The notes beneath the pieces were generated by a model. The model was not told the origin of the DNA, did not search any database, and saw nothing but the letters and a program-made list of their open reading frames with translations. A stretch of 64,000 nucleotides of DNA from Perca fluviatilis (lineage: Eukaryota > Chordata > Actinopteri > Perciformes > Percidae). The stretch lies in contig NC_053112.1 of assembly GCF_010015445.1 (NCBI RefSeq), forward strand, positions 33,663,498-33,727,497. The letters are read 5' to 3'. A program made the position numbers and the translations under genes. Below are positions 1 through 11,325 of the stretch, piece by piece (position 1 is the stretch's first letter; each line of letters begins with the position of its first letter).

Positions 1-771
1 ACCATTAGAGACATTTTTCAAGTAGCATCTCTGTTATTTTGAGCAACAGCGGCCTTGACTGATTGTATGTAAGCCATGTTAGTTTCATTAGGTACAGTAT
101 CCAGCCTCTTGTGAATATTTGATAAAGACTGAGTCAGTGCAGAGGTGATCTCCCCTTAGCTGTTGAGATGCTCTCCCAGAGGACTTAGACCAGAATGCAA
201 ACAGCAGGCAGTCCGGGTCTGAGCTGATGAAGTCAGACACTCAGTGTGGCTGTATATTAACCAGAACGGGTACGCCGTGCTTTGTCTTGAACTGAAATAG
301 AAACAGGACATTGCTGAAAAAGGATCCAATATCATGATAGTGATTAGTCTTAAGTGACTCACCGAGACACTAACAAAACAGGCAGGTTCTCCTTTGACAA
401 TTTCCCTGTGTGAATGTGATTTCCTAAATATATTCTCTATTATATTATCAATTTTGTATGCCTTTGTTTCTTAGAATGAAGTGCTGTCACTCTGTACAAA
501 ACATAATATATGGTAAATTATTCAAAGAAAGTCAATGGGAAAAAAATCTTTTGTTCCAACGATACGGTGTCAAATCAAATTCTCATTTGAATACGTTATT
601 TCCTCTGCGCCTTATCTGTTTGAGTGTACTGTTAAAATGAAACGTATTTCAACACACACATATGAGCTTTCTTCATCTTCATTCAAACACCTGAGAGGAT
701 ATATTTGCCTAAAGACGTTTGAATCAACAGTATACAACCGAGACACAGCTGCACTTAAATGCAGTGGAATA
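1..771. other. No gene recognised; AT-rich flank
   Basis: Short frames occur on both strands but none shows a recognisable domain, codon bias or splice structure. The segment ends at the TA dinucleotide that flanks the first Tc1-like element. Confidence 0.5.
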
Positions 772-773
772 TA

Positions 774-2403
774 CAGTGCCTTGCGAAAGTATTCGGCCCC
801 CTTGAACGTTTCGACCTTTTGCCACATTTCAGGCCTCAAACATAAAGATATAAAACTGTAATTTTTTGTGAAGAATCAACAACAAGTGGGTCCCAATTAT
901 GAAGTGGAACGAAATTCATTGGCTATTTCAAACTTTTTTAACAAATAAAAAACTGAAAAAGTGGGCGTGCAAAATTATTCAGCCCCTTTACTTTCAGTGC
1001 AGCAAACTCTCTCCAGAAGTTCAGTGAGGATCTCTGAATGATCCAATGTTGACCTAAATGACTAATGATGATAAATAGAATCCAGCTGTGTGTAATCAAG
1101 TTTTCGATATAAATGCACCTGCTCTGTGATAGTCTCAGAGGTCCGTGTAAAGCGCAGAGAGCATCATGAAGAACAAGGAACACACCAGGCAGGTCCGAGA
1201 TACTGTTGTGGAGAAGTTTAAAGCCGGATTTGGATACAAAAAGATTTCCCAAGCTTTAAACATCCCAAGGAGCACTGTGCAAGCGATAATATTGAAATGG
1301 AAGGAGTATCAGACCACTACAAATCTACGAAGACCCGGCCGTCCCTCTAAACTTTCAGCTCATACAATGAGAAGACTGATCAGAGATGCAGCCAAGAGGC
1401 CCATGATCACTCTGGATGAACTGCAGAGATCTACAGCTGAGGTGGGAGACTCTGTCCATAGGACAACAATCAGTCGTATACTGCACAAATCTGGCCTTTA
1501 TGGAAGAGTGGCAAGAAGAAAGCCATTTCTTAAAGATATCCATAAAAAGTGTCGTTTAAAGTTTGCCAAAAGCCACCTGGGAGACACACCAAACATGTGG
1601 AAGAAGGTGCTGTGGTCAGATGAAACCAAAATCGAACTTTTTGGCAACAATGCAAAACGTTATGTTTGGCGGAAAAGCAACACAGCTCATCACCCTGAAC
1701 ACACCATCCCCACTGTCAAACATGGTGGTGGCAGCATCATGGTTTGGGCCTGCTTTTCTTCGCCGGGACAGGTAGATGGTTAAAATTGATGGGAAGATGG
1801 ATGGAGCCAAATACAGGACCATTCTGGAAGAAAACCTGATGGAGTCTGCAAAAGACCTGAGACTGGGACGGAGATTTGTCTTCCAACAAGACAATGATCC
1901 AAAACATAAAGCAAAATCTACAATGGAATGGTTCACAAATAAACATATCCAGGTGTTAGAATGGCCAAGTCAAAGTCCAGACCTGAATCCAATCGAGAAT
2001 CTGTGGAAAGAACTGAAAACTGCTGTTCACAAACGCTCTCCATCCAACCTCACTGAGCTCGAGCTGTTTTGCAAGGAGGAATGGGCAAAAATGTCAGTCT
2101 CTCGATGTGCAAAACTGATAGAGACATACCCCAAACCACTTACAGCTGTAATCGCAGCAAAAGGTGGCGCTACAAAGTATTAACTTAAGGGGGCTGAGTA
2201 ATTTTGCACGCCCAATATTTCAGTTTTTTATTTGTTTAAAAGGTTTGAAATATCCAATAAATTTCGTTCCACTTCATGATTGTGTCCCACTTGTTGTTGA
2301 TTCTTCACAAAAAAAAAACAGTTTTATATCTTTATGTTTGAGGCCTGAAATGTGGCAAAAGGTCGAAAAGTTCAAGGGGGCCGAATACTTTCGCAAGGCA
2401 TTG
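774..2403 (+). mobile_element. Tc1-like DNA transposon, near full length, long TIRs
   Basis: The element is 1630 bp, the usual Tc1 size, and is flanked by TA at 772-773 and 2404-2405, the target duplication of Tc1/mariner elements. The left end starts CAGTGCCTTGCGAAAGT and the right end is its inverse with one change. The inverted repeat continues inward for about 200 bp on each side (774 to about 990, and about 2190 to 2403), covering the shared sequence around GGCGTGCAAAATTATTCAGCC. The single gene lies between the repeats. Few differences between the two arms suggest a fairly young insertion. Its transposase is frameshifted, so it is non-autonomous now. Confidence 0.95.
1166..2183 (+). pseudogene. 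Tc1-like transposase, DD34E, single frameshift
   Basis: This encoded the cut-and-paste transposase of the surrounding element. The first frame (1166-1783) has an N-terminal paired-like helix-turn-helix (residues about 8-55, KKISQALNIPRSTVQ), an AT-hook-like RRPGRPSK at 55-62, a second DNA-binding region (about 65-115), and the first catalytic Asp at residue 152 in WSDETK. Near 1755-1776 the frame shifts. The second frame (1776-2183) resumes with [13 protein letters not shown] and carries the second Asp in QQDNDPKH and the Glu in [11 protein letters not shown], then ends AKGGATKY. All three acidic residues are therefore present, split over two frames. The start is the first ATG after the TIR and matches the family's usual MKNKEHT-type N-terminus. 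Total length (about 340 residues) fits Tc1 transposases. I saw no in-frame stop other than the shift. Confidence 0.93.
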
Positions 2404-2405
2404 TA

Positions 2406-2809
2406 ACTATATAAGGCTGGTTTCCCAGTAGCAAATTACACCACTTAGACCCAAAACACATTTGAAGTGAACTATGTGTGTTGCAATTTCATTATCCACG
2501 CAAAGCTGCCTGTATGCGGACATAATTTAAGTTAGAGCTGGGATGCAATATCTCTTTAGCAGAGTGACTCTATGGATGGCAATGTTGGTTCTGAACACAA
2601 CATCTATGCTGTGTCTGTCCAACCTGGAAGACGGATCCCTCTTCTGTTGCTCTTCCTGAGGTTTCTTCTATTTCTTTCTCCGTTAAAGGGATTTTGGGGA
2701 GTGTTTCCTTTTCCAAATCGAGAGTCTAAGGAAAGAGGATGTCGTAAAATTTACTTGACAGCATCAACACCTTCTGTCCTTAGACTCTTCCTCGATTGAC
2801 TCGGTCAAT
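2406..2809. repeat. Fish dispersed repeat fragment, GGTTTCTTCT type
   Basis: Positions about 2620-2790 carry the sequence CTTCCTGAGGTTTCTTCTAT and an AAAGGGATTTTGGGGAGTG stretch. I recognise these as a dispersed teleost repeat that often forms retrotransposon-like tails. The 75-residue frame across it (2572-2799) shows no domain. The rest (2406-2570) shows nothing recognisable. Confidence 0.4.
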
Positions 2810-3120
2810 TCACCATTTTGGACCAGACTGAAATATTTCAACAACTACTGGATGATCATTAAGTCTTGAACAGACATCCATAGTCCCCAGAGGATGAATC
2901 CTACTGACTGTGGTAATCCCCTGACTTTGACTCTAGCGCTACAATCCCGTTTGACATTTGTGGTTCAGACAGAGTGAAATATCTATTGAATATATTGCCT
3001 TGAAATTTGCTTCACATATTTAAGGTGCCTATTGGATGAATTGTAATGACACTGGTGCTCTTCTGACTTTTCCTCGAGTGCCACCAGCAGGCCAAAGTTG
3101 TCAGTTATTCAGTCCAATTT
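2810..3120 (+). repeat. Dispersed ATATTTCAACAACTACTGGATG-type repeat, two units
   Basis: Two diverged units of roughly 120-150 bp are visible. Each follows the pattern of a GAAATAT..CAACAACTA.TGGATGA start, a CAGACATCCATAGTCCCCAG-type middle and a CTGACTTT..CTCTAGCGC.AC end. A related fragment lies at 57380-57520. This is a common teleost noncoding repeat with no coding frame. Confidence 0.55.
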
Positions 3121-5457
3121 TTTTTTTTTTTGGGGGGGGACTTTTCCCTTTATTGTGTAGAGATCTCTAGATCTCAAGATCTCTCAAATTTATGTAGAAT
3201 AGAACCACAAAACCAACAACAGTTTGTTTCCATCCAGAGAAGTAAAAGGAAAACAACTCTGTGCTAGTTATAGTTAGCTCAAAAACACATAAAACTGATA
3301 GCAGCAGCAACATGCTCCTTTCTCATCTTTCGGCCCTATGCTTGGTCACATCATCTGACAGCATGTCTCCTTCCATCACAACGGTAATGATACAGATAAA
3401 TCTGTCCTCAAAACCCTAGTGGGCTCAAAAGTTGCTCTAAAAATGCTTTGAATCCATTTCTGAATACAAATTTGAAATGACCTTGACTCTTTCAGCTTTT
3501 CAGAGGTTTTGCCCCATTTCTTTCAGCCGATTGCCACAGCAGACCCTGGTCATGGTATTTCAACTTGTAAAACACACAATTATTAACTACTGGCTGCTCT
3601 CCATAATACTGCATAATACTGTAGATATACAGTGAGTGGCCAAAATAAGTTTCAGGGTGACTGAGTTTGTCTTGTATGATGATGTGAGAAGCTAGAGTAT
3701 CTTGAGGCATCTGGGTGTATGTGAGAGACATTCAATAATTTATCCCAGCTACCATGGCAATGCCTCAGGATGCCCCAGAATGTCCTACACAGTTGTTTTT
3801 CCTTTGTCCCTTTCATGCGATGCTATTTCATCATGTGTAATCTAACCCCAAGCTAATAACATTTCTCATGATATTCATAGTGTTGGTATTGATATGTTGT
3901 CATGATGCTCTTTTTACACTTTGGCCAACGTTTTGTCCACTCTTAATTAGGTGTCTTGCTGTTGTACACAGTACCTCACCTTATTTGATCTCTTTTCCTC
4001 CAAATTGCCTGTTAATTACTGTGTAGTCACAGTTACAGTATCTTTGATTCCAGGGGATATTTAGCTTTTAAGCGTGTGACCAGCAGTAGTGAAAGAAGTA
4101 TTTAGATCAACGTCAAGTTCAAGGTTAAGTTTCAGTTTAAGTTATTTAATCAATCACGTTCATCAAATACACAGCAATTATAGTGATGCAGTTGTTGGTA
4201 ATGAAATTGACCTCAGGCTCAATTAGATTAGAAATTAGATTATTTAGGCTGAATTTCTAATTATCTTGTCTGACTACGAGGCTAGCAAAGGGGGCAACCA
4301 TCTTGGAAAAATGTCGGGACACTGCAACAGGAGGTTATTCTCCTGACATGATGGTGTGAGTGCAGTAAAAGACTCATGGGAGCTGTAGGTTTAGTTCAGG
4401 GAACCTGGGAGTTTGAATTATTTCCAGAAAATACACAGAGCTGGGTCAGCCTGCCCCTTTTAAAGAGCTAGAAATGTCAGCAGTGAGGTGACAAAGGAGT
4501 GACTCACATTCATCACCAACACTCATGAGCCCCCGCTGAAGAAAAACATCACTCATTGCACCCTTATAATGTAAGAAAAGCTGAATATACCGTGGGATAT
4601 ACCGTGGGACTTTATTATTAGCAAATATTTTCCATTGCATGTTTATGTGCATATGACGGCGTTGCATTGGCATTTATTTAGATAAGTGTGACACATTCTA
4701 TTTATGTGAAATTAATATATGTATCAAAATTACATTTTCATTTACTTAGCTGTGCCTATAAAGACCTGTGAGATGATAAACTGCCACAGAAAATCTGCAT
4801 ATTGTCACTTGGGCCAATAATTTTATTGTAGAAGACATGAATTATTCATACCGGCTCACCGTAGTTTGAAATAGAGACATACATTCTTGTCTTTTTAATG
4901 ACAGACAAACATGGATAGATCCTTCTCACAAACCACACATATGCATGGTAATATAACCATTTATCTCTTAATTTGTGAGCAAGTTTCCTCCCATTTACAG
5001 ATTCATAGATTCATAGGGCAGAACAGGCACCTGAGAGAATTTTGTATTGATTTTTAAACACATTAATTCAGCTTCAAATGAGTGAATTCTCTGTTGAAGG
5101 ACAGGTGGTTATGAATTGTAATTATGCCCTCTTCATATTAGCATGAAGCCTCTCTGTTGCGCCTGGAGGCACCAGTCTCTCTTACGAACTTACACTGTGC
5201 AATAGCCATTAGCAGGTAAAACTCTGACTCGAGTAAGTTATCTGTCCTGAAGGCTCCTCAGACAAGAAATTCACTTTTGACATCCAGAATGGCAGCAGGG
5301 ACCAAATCCTGACAGGATATTCAACTTGCAGGTTTAATCCTCTGCTCTGACAAATACATCATGCATTTAAATTTAAATCAGTTAATAGATCTATGTGGAA
5401 TAAAACCTTAAAGTGTAAGGCTGGCAATATTGTATATTTTTCCTGCATTCAGAATTT
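3121..5457. other. No gene recognised; AT-rich sequence
   Basis: Apart from a T-run/G-run junction at about 3119-3140, I found no domain, splice pair or clear repeat boundary here. Position 4081 onward (CAGCAGTAGTGAAAGAAGTA) resembles the outer end of the hAT-like repeat whose opposite end is at 6247. The intervening 2 kb does not otherwise look like that family. Confidence 0.4.
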
Positions 5458-5928
5458 TCACTTTTTGCTCGCAGGTTTCTCTATAGAGCTCCCTCTACAG
5501 CTTTGGAATAGATATTTGGCAGCTCCTATGTTTACTTGTGTCTGACTCCTCGCTCGGTCAGTCTGCCGTTTCCTCTTTCTCTGTTCCTCCGACAATGCTT
5601 TCCTAGCTTTCTGCTCAGCCATGACGTGAGTGTGAAAAACTCTATCGCTACCTTGTTCTTATAGCTAGCCGGTTCCTGAATGGGCGTATGTGTGCAGTGC
5701 CGTGAAGCAATTTGTTACATCGCGAGACCTGAGATCACGCAATACTTCCTGATGCTGAGGCCGGCGGCTCACCAGCCAAAAGTTGCAAGGGTGGTTTTTT
5801 CTCTCACAGGCGCTAAGGGGAAGCGAGACGACCACCATTCAACACGAAAAAAGTCATATAATCATTCCAATGACTGCGAAGCTGTTCGGTTAAGGTAAAT
5901 TAAGCTAAAGAAACTGCATAGTTCCCCT
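5458..5928 (-). mobile_element. TTAA-ended MITE fragment carrying a coding-like exon
   Basis: Read on the minus strand, the block starts AGGGGAACTATGCAG next to TTAA (5929-5932), matching the TTAA-targeting MITE ends seen elsewhere in this window. About 300 bp inward an ATG (5622-5620) opens a highly basic frame beginning MAEQKARKALSEEQRKRKRQ, followed by TDRARSQTQVNIGAA. In the next frame a tryptophan-lacking FQS..RELYRE-like piece follows, suggesting a frameshift. Dense Lys/Arg/Gln and GAG/AAG codons contrast with the AT-rich surroundings, so I infer an exon picked up from a host gene. The other MITE end is not visible. The protein family is not certain. Confidence 0.5.
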
Positions 5929-5932
5929 TTAA

Positions 5933-6247
5933 GTAAAAGTACAAAAGTATTAGCATCAAAATATACTTTAAGTGCTTGCTGGTTAGCTTGTGAATTTACT
6001 TCCAGTTATCAATACAAGTGTTCTCTTTATCCATAATAATATTTCTATTCATATTTTTTGATTACATTTTGCATTATTAACCTGAATCTGCAAAGTAAGT
6101 AAAGTTATTAAATATATAGTGGAGTAAACAACTACAATATTTCCCACTGACATGTAGTGGAGTAGAAGTATAGAATAGTAGAAAACTGAAATTAAAGTAC
6201 CTCAAAACTGTACTTTAATAAATGTACTTAGTTACTTTCCACCACTG
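5933..6247 (-). mobile_element. hAT-like MITE half, AAGTAAAAGTAC repeat
   Basis: The right end reads TTACTTTCCACCACTG, so the minus strand starts CAGTGGTGGAAAGTAACTAA, a widespread fish hAT-like MITE end. Inside are the typical GTACTTTAATAAATGTACTT and AGTGGAGTAGAAGTATAGAA stretches. The left part breaks off at 5933 (AAGTAAAAGTACAAAAGTAT). No coding capacity is present. Confidence 0.6.
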
Positions 6248-6359
6248 GAAATATGTCACTCAGTACAACAGTGTGGCTCATTGATGTGTTTTTAAAAGTT
6301 TTTGGACAACAAAAGACTTTTTCACAGCATACATTTTGACATGTCAGAGAATAAAAACA

Positions 6360-6526
6360 CTAGCCTGACAAGCCAGACCCGCATCAAGATGTTGGGTCTG
6401 GGAACTCACCATTGACAGGGCTCAATCCGAGGGGCGGGATAAATGGTTGTCTTTCAAATTCCCTCTGCACGCAATAGGACAGCACTACAACCAACCAGCG
6501 CAACGCTAGTTGAAAGATTAAACGGT
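6360..6526 (+). repeat. Dispersed repeat fragment, TAGCCTGACAAGCCAGACCC
   Basis: The block opens with AGCCTGACAAGCCAGACCCG and runs through ATTCCCTCTGCACGCAATAG to AACCAGCGCAACGCTAG. This is recognisable as a dispersed teleost element. No ORF or clean boundary is seen. Confidence 0.45.
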
Positions 6527-6757
6527 AAAACTTTACAATGAGGGTACATTAATTAGCATTAGTTAATGCATTAATGAGCATTAACTAACTGTTATTAACA
6601 GTTGAATAAATTGTTTAACATTTATTAACAATGCTCATGTTAACTAAGGTATTAATTGATGCATTATTTACCATTAGTTGATGCCTTACCTAACTGTTAA
6701 TCACAGTTAACTAAGGTGTCTATTATATCATTAGTAAATGCAATATTAAGCCTTGAC

Positions 6758-7648
6758 CAGTGTTGCCACAGTTACTTTGAAAAAGTAACTTAGTTACTTT
6801 ACAGATTACTTGATTATAAAAGTAATTTAGTTACTTTACAGATTACTTGATTTTAAAAGTAACAAAGTTAGATTACAAGTTACTTTATTAGTTACATTCA
6901 GCAACTGCCGACAACACCCCCACAGCCTCAACATAAAAATGACAACCGGTTTACTGTGAGACAGCTCGGCGTTGCCAGTAGTAGGGATCTGGTTTATTAT
7001 GGCACGAAAGAGAGCCAGTCAACCGTGTTTAAGGGCAGCATTTCCTCTACAACATAATGCCCGACCTACTTCAACTCTCCCCCACTTACTGGTTTTGCAC
7101 CAAAGTCCAGCTTTTGTTGTTTGGGTGGTGGGGGACCTCCTGCTCTCTGCTTCGCACCACCTGGTGGGACTTGCTCTGTAAGTTTGACTGCAGCGCTGTG
7201 ACTCCAAATGTTTCTTCAAATTTGACGTAGTGTTTTCATAGCTAGATAGCACTTTGTCGCCACCAGCACAGAGTGTACAACGAACCTTAATACTGCCGTC
7301 TTTAGCTGACACAAACTCAAAATAGTGACTGTATTTCCAGCTAGAAAGCGTGCATCGCTCTCCTCCCTCCATTGTTGTTTACATTTGTGTCACTGCGTGG
7401 TACACGTGAACTGTCCACATGCTGAAAACGTGACTTCGCATACGTGACTTCACTCCCCGAGACGCAAGAAGAAAGCAAAAATATATATATAAGGAAAATG
7501 ACAAAAATAGTAACGCACAGTGACTTGGATAAGTAACTTTAATCTGATTACTGGTTTGGAAATAGTAACGCGTTAGATTACTCGTTACTGAAAAAAGTGG
7601 TCAGATTAGAGTAACGCGTTACAAGTAACGCGTTACGTGGCATCACTG
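6758..7648 (-). mobile_element. Non-autonomous hAT transposon with 8-bp TSD
   Basis: The element is 891 bp. It starts CAGTGTTGCCAC and ends with the inverse of CAGTGATGCCAC, and is flanked on both sides by the 8-bp duplication GCCTTGAC (6750-6757, 7649-7656). This is diagnostic of hAT transposition. Both subterminal zones are made of AAAGTAACT/AGTTACTTT and GTAACGCGTTAC motifs in many copies, likely former transposase-binding sites. The only coding remnant is the BED-finger exon on the minus strand. The catalytic part of the transposase is gone. Confidence 0.93.
7180..7372 (-). pseudogene. BED-type zinc finger exon of hAT transposase
   Basis: From the ATG at 7372 the minus strand reads MEGGERCTLSSWKYSHYFEF, then VSAKDGSIKVRCTLCAGG, and NTTSNLKKHLES. 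This is the BED finger pattern: aromatic-rich start, CxxC (RCTLC), and an NLKKHL helix before the last ligands (H then C five residues later). BED fingers bind transposon ends in ZBED-type hAT transposases. The frame after about residue 65 is not recognisable and no RNase-H-like core or dimerisation domain follows, so this is the first exon of a deleted gene. Confidence 0.8.
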
Positions 7649-8402
7649 GCCTTGACTGTTAGTAACAGTTAACTAAGGTGTCTATTTTACCATTAGTTAA
7701 TGCAATATTAAGCCTTGAAGAACTGTTAATAACAGTTAACTAAGGTGTCTATAGTATTATTAGTTAATGCAGAAATAAGCCTTGACTAACAGTTAACTAA
7801 GGCGTCTATTTACCATTTGTTAATGCCTTGACTAACTGTTAGTAACAGTTAACTAAGGTGTCTATTTTACCATTAGTTAATGCAGTAACAGTATTTTAAC
7901 ATTTGGTAATGTACTAAAAAGCCTAAACTGGAAATAAAAGCTAACTAAAGTGTCTAAGTAAACCCTTAGTTGACGTTAATTAGGTATTTCCTAATATTAC
8001 TAGGTGGTTGATAAAGATGTTTGAAATCATGTATATCTCACAGTTCACAGCCAAGCCATGTCATTATGAAAAAAACGTTTTTATTGTTTATTTACGGGTT
8101 ATGGTTGTCCACATACCTTTGTCCACTATATTTGTCCATCCTCCAACATATGACTTACTTTTGGTAGAGGGTGAGATCAGTGAAAAGACTACATAGTCTC
8201 CATGCAGAGGTTTGCTTCTTCCTTTGTCTTCATGTAGACATTAACCTAAAGCCCAACCTATATAAATGATTGTACATGCTATATAAGCATTACTTAACCT
8301 TACATGGTCACTTGATAAATGTATAATAATACTGAATACGCATTACTAAACCATAATTAAACAGTCATTAATGTTGTTTTATAATCTTATTGTAAAGTTG
8401 AG

Positions 8403-10306
8403 AACATATGCACCTTAACTAACACTTGATAAATGCATAAGAGTGCTGAATAAGCATTACTAAACAATGATTCATAGTTTATTAATACTCTTTGACTTAA
8501 ACATTTACACAGCTTTTAAACATTAGTGAAAGTGTCAATGTGAAATAAAATCTTTGTGACAACCTTCTGTTATGCACACATATTCAAATTGTAAAAAAGG
8601 TTTTCATTTAATTCTGATCTCAGTTCTCATCTTTCTTTCCACTGAAGACTTAGAGCTATAACAGTGCGAGTCCTGTATTGAGATTACACTGGACATTTTC
8701 CCACTGTTGTCATCTTCACTGTCATGTCTTCTGGATAGTTGTCCTCTCTTGAAACCTAACAAACCAAGTGGGATATATCACTGTCTTGTAAATGCATGCA
8801 AAAGATACAGATGCAAGGATTGATCATTCACTAGATCAACGTCAGATCTTTACACATGTTGTATGTACACTCAAATGACAAAACATTATAGGGCAGCCTT
8901 AGTGGTATGAGTGGTGAGCTACCTTGACGATCATGCTTATCCATTATCTAGATTGTGTCCAGAATATGAATGCATTGATGCATCTGACAGCCAGCAATCA
9001 CAGCATTCAAATGTTTGATTATATAAATCACAGTATACTATGAACCAAAAAGAATTATTATCATAGTTTAGCCTCCCCTGCTGAAAGATGGTCTGGCTCT
9101 CTTTAACTAATGGTTCACAAGGACTTCATTTTTCCTTTGCAGTTTCAAACATGCCTTGAACACACTGCATCTAACCACCGAAAGAGCTGAGAAAACAAAG
9201 AAAACTAAATACTTTTACTTTAAATATATCCATACATTTTTTATTTTAAGCCCTTTTACACATGCATTATTGTAAATGTCCCTTTGAGTGCTTAAATTGA
9301 GTGTTACTTCCCGTTTTTTTTTCACTTGTTTTTCAGAAATCAACCTTAATTACAATGAAATATTCAATTAAATATAAAATGGTTCTCCTTTGAACCTTCT
9401 ATCACATCCAGTATACTGTAGTAATTGCATTTCTATCTCTGAAGTTACACCCTTTCATGTAAACAGGCTCATTAGCCTGGTAATATTAACTGCAGGCTAA
9501 TAAGTTGACATGCTAGCTTTACTTTCACAACACTCATCTCCAAGTCCGTAAAACTTAAATGGCATATCATAAAGTGACTGAAAATACAAACAATATTAGA
9601 GGAAACAATGACCAACCTTATGCCCTTATCAGCCATGCTAAACAAGATGAACACAGTGTTTCACACAGTGGCAGGTCCGAAACCCCCACCCCCCCACCTC
9701 CCCCATGAAACGGAACTGACACTTCGCTGCAACACAAACATATATATTTATTCACCTCTATTCACACACACAATGAGGCAATTTTCAGTTGGGATTGAAC
9801 TGTATTTTTTGAGTTACTATATAGGCCAACTTTGATCTTCACATATAGGCTAAGCATTCTGTTGCCCGCTTGTGGGATCAACTATATACTTCCGTTTTCC
9901 ATCTTTTCAAAATGAAAAGCTAACGCTGGAAACTGCTATGGATTAATAAATAAGTGAAACAAAATAATATGTGGGTCACTTAGAGCTAGCTTGGATGTTG
10001 GGTTAGCTCTAACATAAGTTAATGGCAGAAAAATATGTGTTCTTTTTTGTGCAACTGGACTATTGGATTTTCCTTGATTTTGCTTGCAATTCCAATTCAC
10101 TTACGCTTGGTCAGAGAGTGATTGAGAAAGCAGAGTAGCAACAGTCCATTCAGCATTTAGTGTCCAGCCCACTTCTTCTGATGAGGCAGGAGTTGACCAC
10201 ACAACCATGATCATTTTAAGACTAAGCCATATGCAAGGTATCAAATATATTAAAGAATAACAACTCATTACACTTGGATGAATTAATTAAATGTATTTTT
10301 TTTTTA
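8403..10306. other. No gene recognised
   Basis: Positions 8403-8530 hold a diverged second copy of the AACACTTGATAAATGCATAA sequence found just upstream (8300-8390), probably the edge of the same repeat. The remaining 1.8 kb is AT-rich with short frames only. Confidence 0.4.
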
Positions 10307-10310
10307 TTAA

Positions 10311-10813
10311 AGGTCCCATGGCATGAAACTTTTTTAACATTGATATGCATTCCCCCAACCTGCCTATGGTCCCCCAGTGGCTAGAAATGGTGATAGGTGT
10401 AGACCGAGCCCTGGGTATCCTGCTCTACCTTTGAGAAAATGAAAGCTCAGATGGGCCGATCTGGAATCTTCTCCTCATGAGGTCATAAGGAGCAAGGTTA
10501 CCTCCCCTTTCTCTGCTTTGCCCGCCCAGAGAATTTGGCCCGCCCATGAGAGAGAAGACATCATGGCTTTCAAACGAGCAAAGTGGCAGTTGGTCAAGGC
10601 CACACCCCCACCCTCCACCTTGCCCCCCCCTCTCTCCTCAATAGCTACAGACACAGAAATGTCACATACTAAGGAAAGCTCATTGTGGGACTGGCTTTAG
10701 TGGCTGTAATTCTGCACCAAGGCTGAATTTCGGGAAAGAGACTTCAGATACAGTATTAGGGGACCACTAAGGTCTATATAAAAGCATCCAAAGAGCACCA
10801 TGTCATGGGACCT
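10311..10813 (+). mobile_element. TTAA-flanked MITE, AGGTCCCATGGCATG family
   Basis: The 503-bp element starts AGGTCCCATGGCATGAAAC and ends CATGTCATGGGACCT, an inverted pair of about 15 bp. It lies between TTAA at 10307-10310 and 10814-10817, the target duplication of piggyBac-like and some other superfamilies. No ORF is convincing. A 5'-truncated copy in the opposite orientation is at 40178-40487. Confidence 0.88.
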
Positions 10814-10837
10814 TTAAACAATGAGTGAGAGAACAAG

Positions 10838-11048
10838 TACAGGAAAAGAAGAGAGGAATACGGTGGAGAAAGGAGACAATTTAAAAAAAAGCAATACAAA
10901 TAACATTTACCGCCGGCACCACTGGTTATAAAACCCTCCAGCAAAATGCAGATTCCACTGCCTAACATCCGCACACTGCAAAGGAGGATGCAGCATGTAA
11001 AGCTGGAGCCAGGAGTTTTGGGGGTTAGTGTTTGAGTTGCTGAGTGTT
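10838..11048 (+). pseudogene. P-element-like transposase fragment, second copy
   Basis: About 210 bp match 19370-19565 nearly base for base, apart from small indels. Shared stretches include GGAAAAGAAGAGAGGAATAC, CACCACTGGTTATAAAACCC and GGAGGATGCAGCATGTAAAG. In the larger copy this encodes the segment just before the first catalytic Asp (GYKTLQQ.. PLPNI.TLQRRMQHVKLEPG). Neither end coincides with a visible transposon terminus. The TTAA-flanked MITE ends 24 bp upstream. The similarity stops at GTTTGAGTTGCTGAG (11045). Confidence 0.8.
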
Positions 11049-11317
11049 TAGAAAAAAAAATCCTCTCCACATATATCAGGCTGAGGTTTGTGGAACAAAA
11101 AAGAAGTGGGAACAAATATGAATAAGAGCAACAAAGTAGAGCCAGGGGGGTATCAATAAATAAAACAAAGTTAGTCATGTGTGGAAAAAGAACAACAAAT
11201 GTGTGAACGTGTGTGCTGTGTATCTTACTTGAAAAACAAGAACAAATTGAAGGAACAGGGAGGAATAGTATAAGTGATTAATAAAAAAAGGAAGGACAAC
11301 AATATTAATAAAGGGTA
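11049..11317. other. Unassigned flank of the P fragment and hAT element
   Basis: The stretch TTTGTGGAACAAAAAAGAAG at 11086-11110 resembles GAGTGTGGAACAAAAAACAA at 12635-12655, so both sides of the hAT insertion contain related repeat sequence. No gene is visible. Confidence 0.35.
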
Positions 11318-11325
11318 CCTGGCAT

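Larger units (their letters stand above)
6528..8402. repeat. Degenerate ATTAGTTAATGC repeat array with inverted ends
   Basis: A unit of about 65-75 bp (GTTAACTAAGGTGTCTATTT, then ACCATTAGTTAATGCAATAT, then AAGCCTTGACTAACTGTTA) recurs about seven times at 6560-6757 and 7657-7990, with variable length and decay. The outer ends resemble each other in inverted orientation: AACTTTACAATGAGGG near 6531 and CTTATTGTAAAGTTG near 8386. The whole may therefore be one old non-autonomous DNA transposon with an internal satellite. The array is interrupted by the hAT insertion at 6758-7648, which duplicated GCCTTGAC of one unit. Confidence 0.7.
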
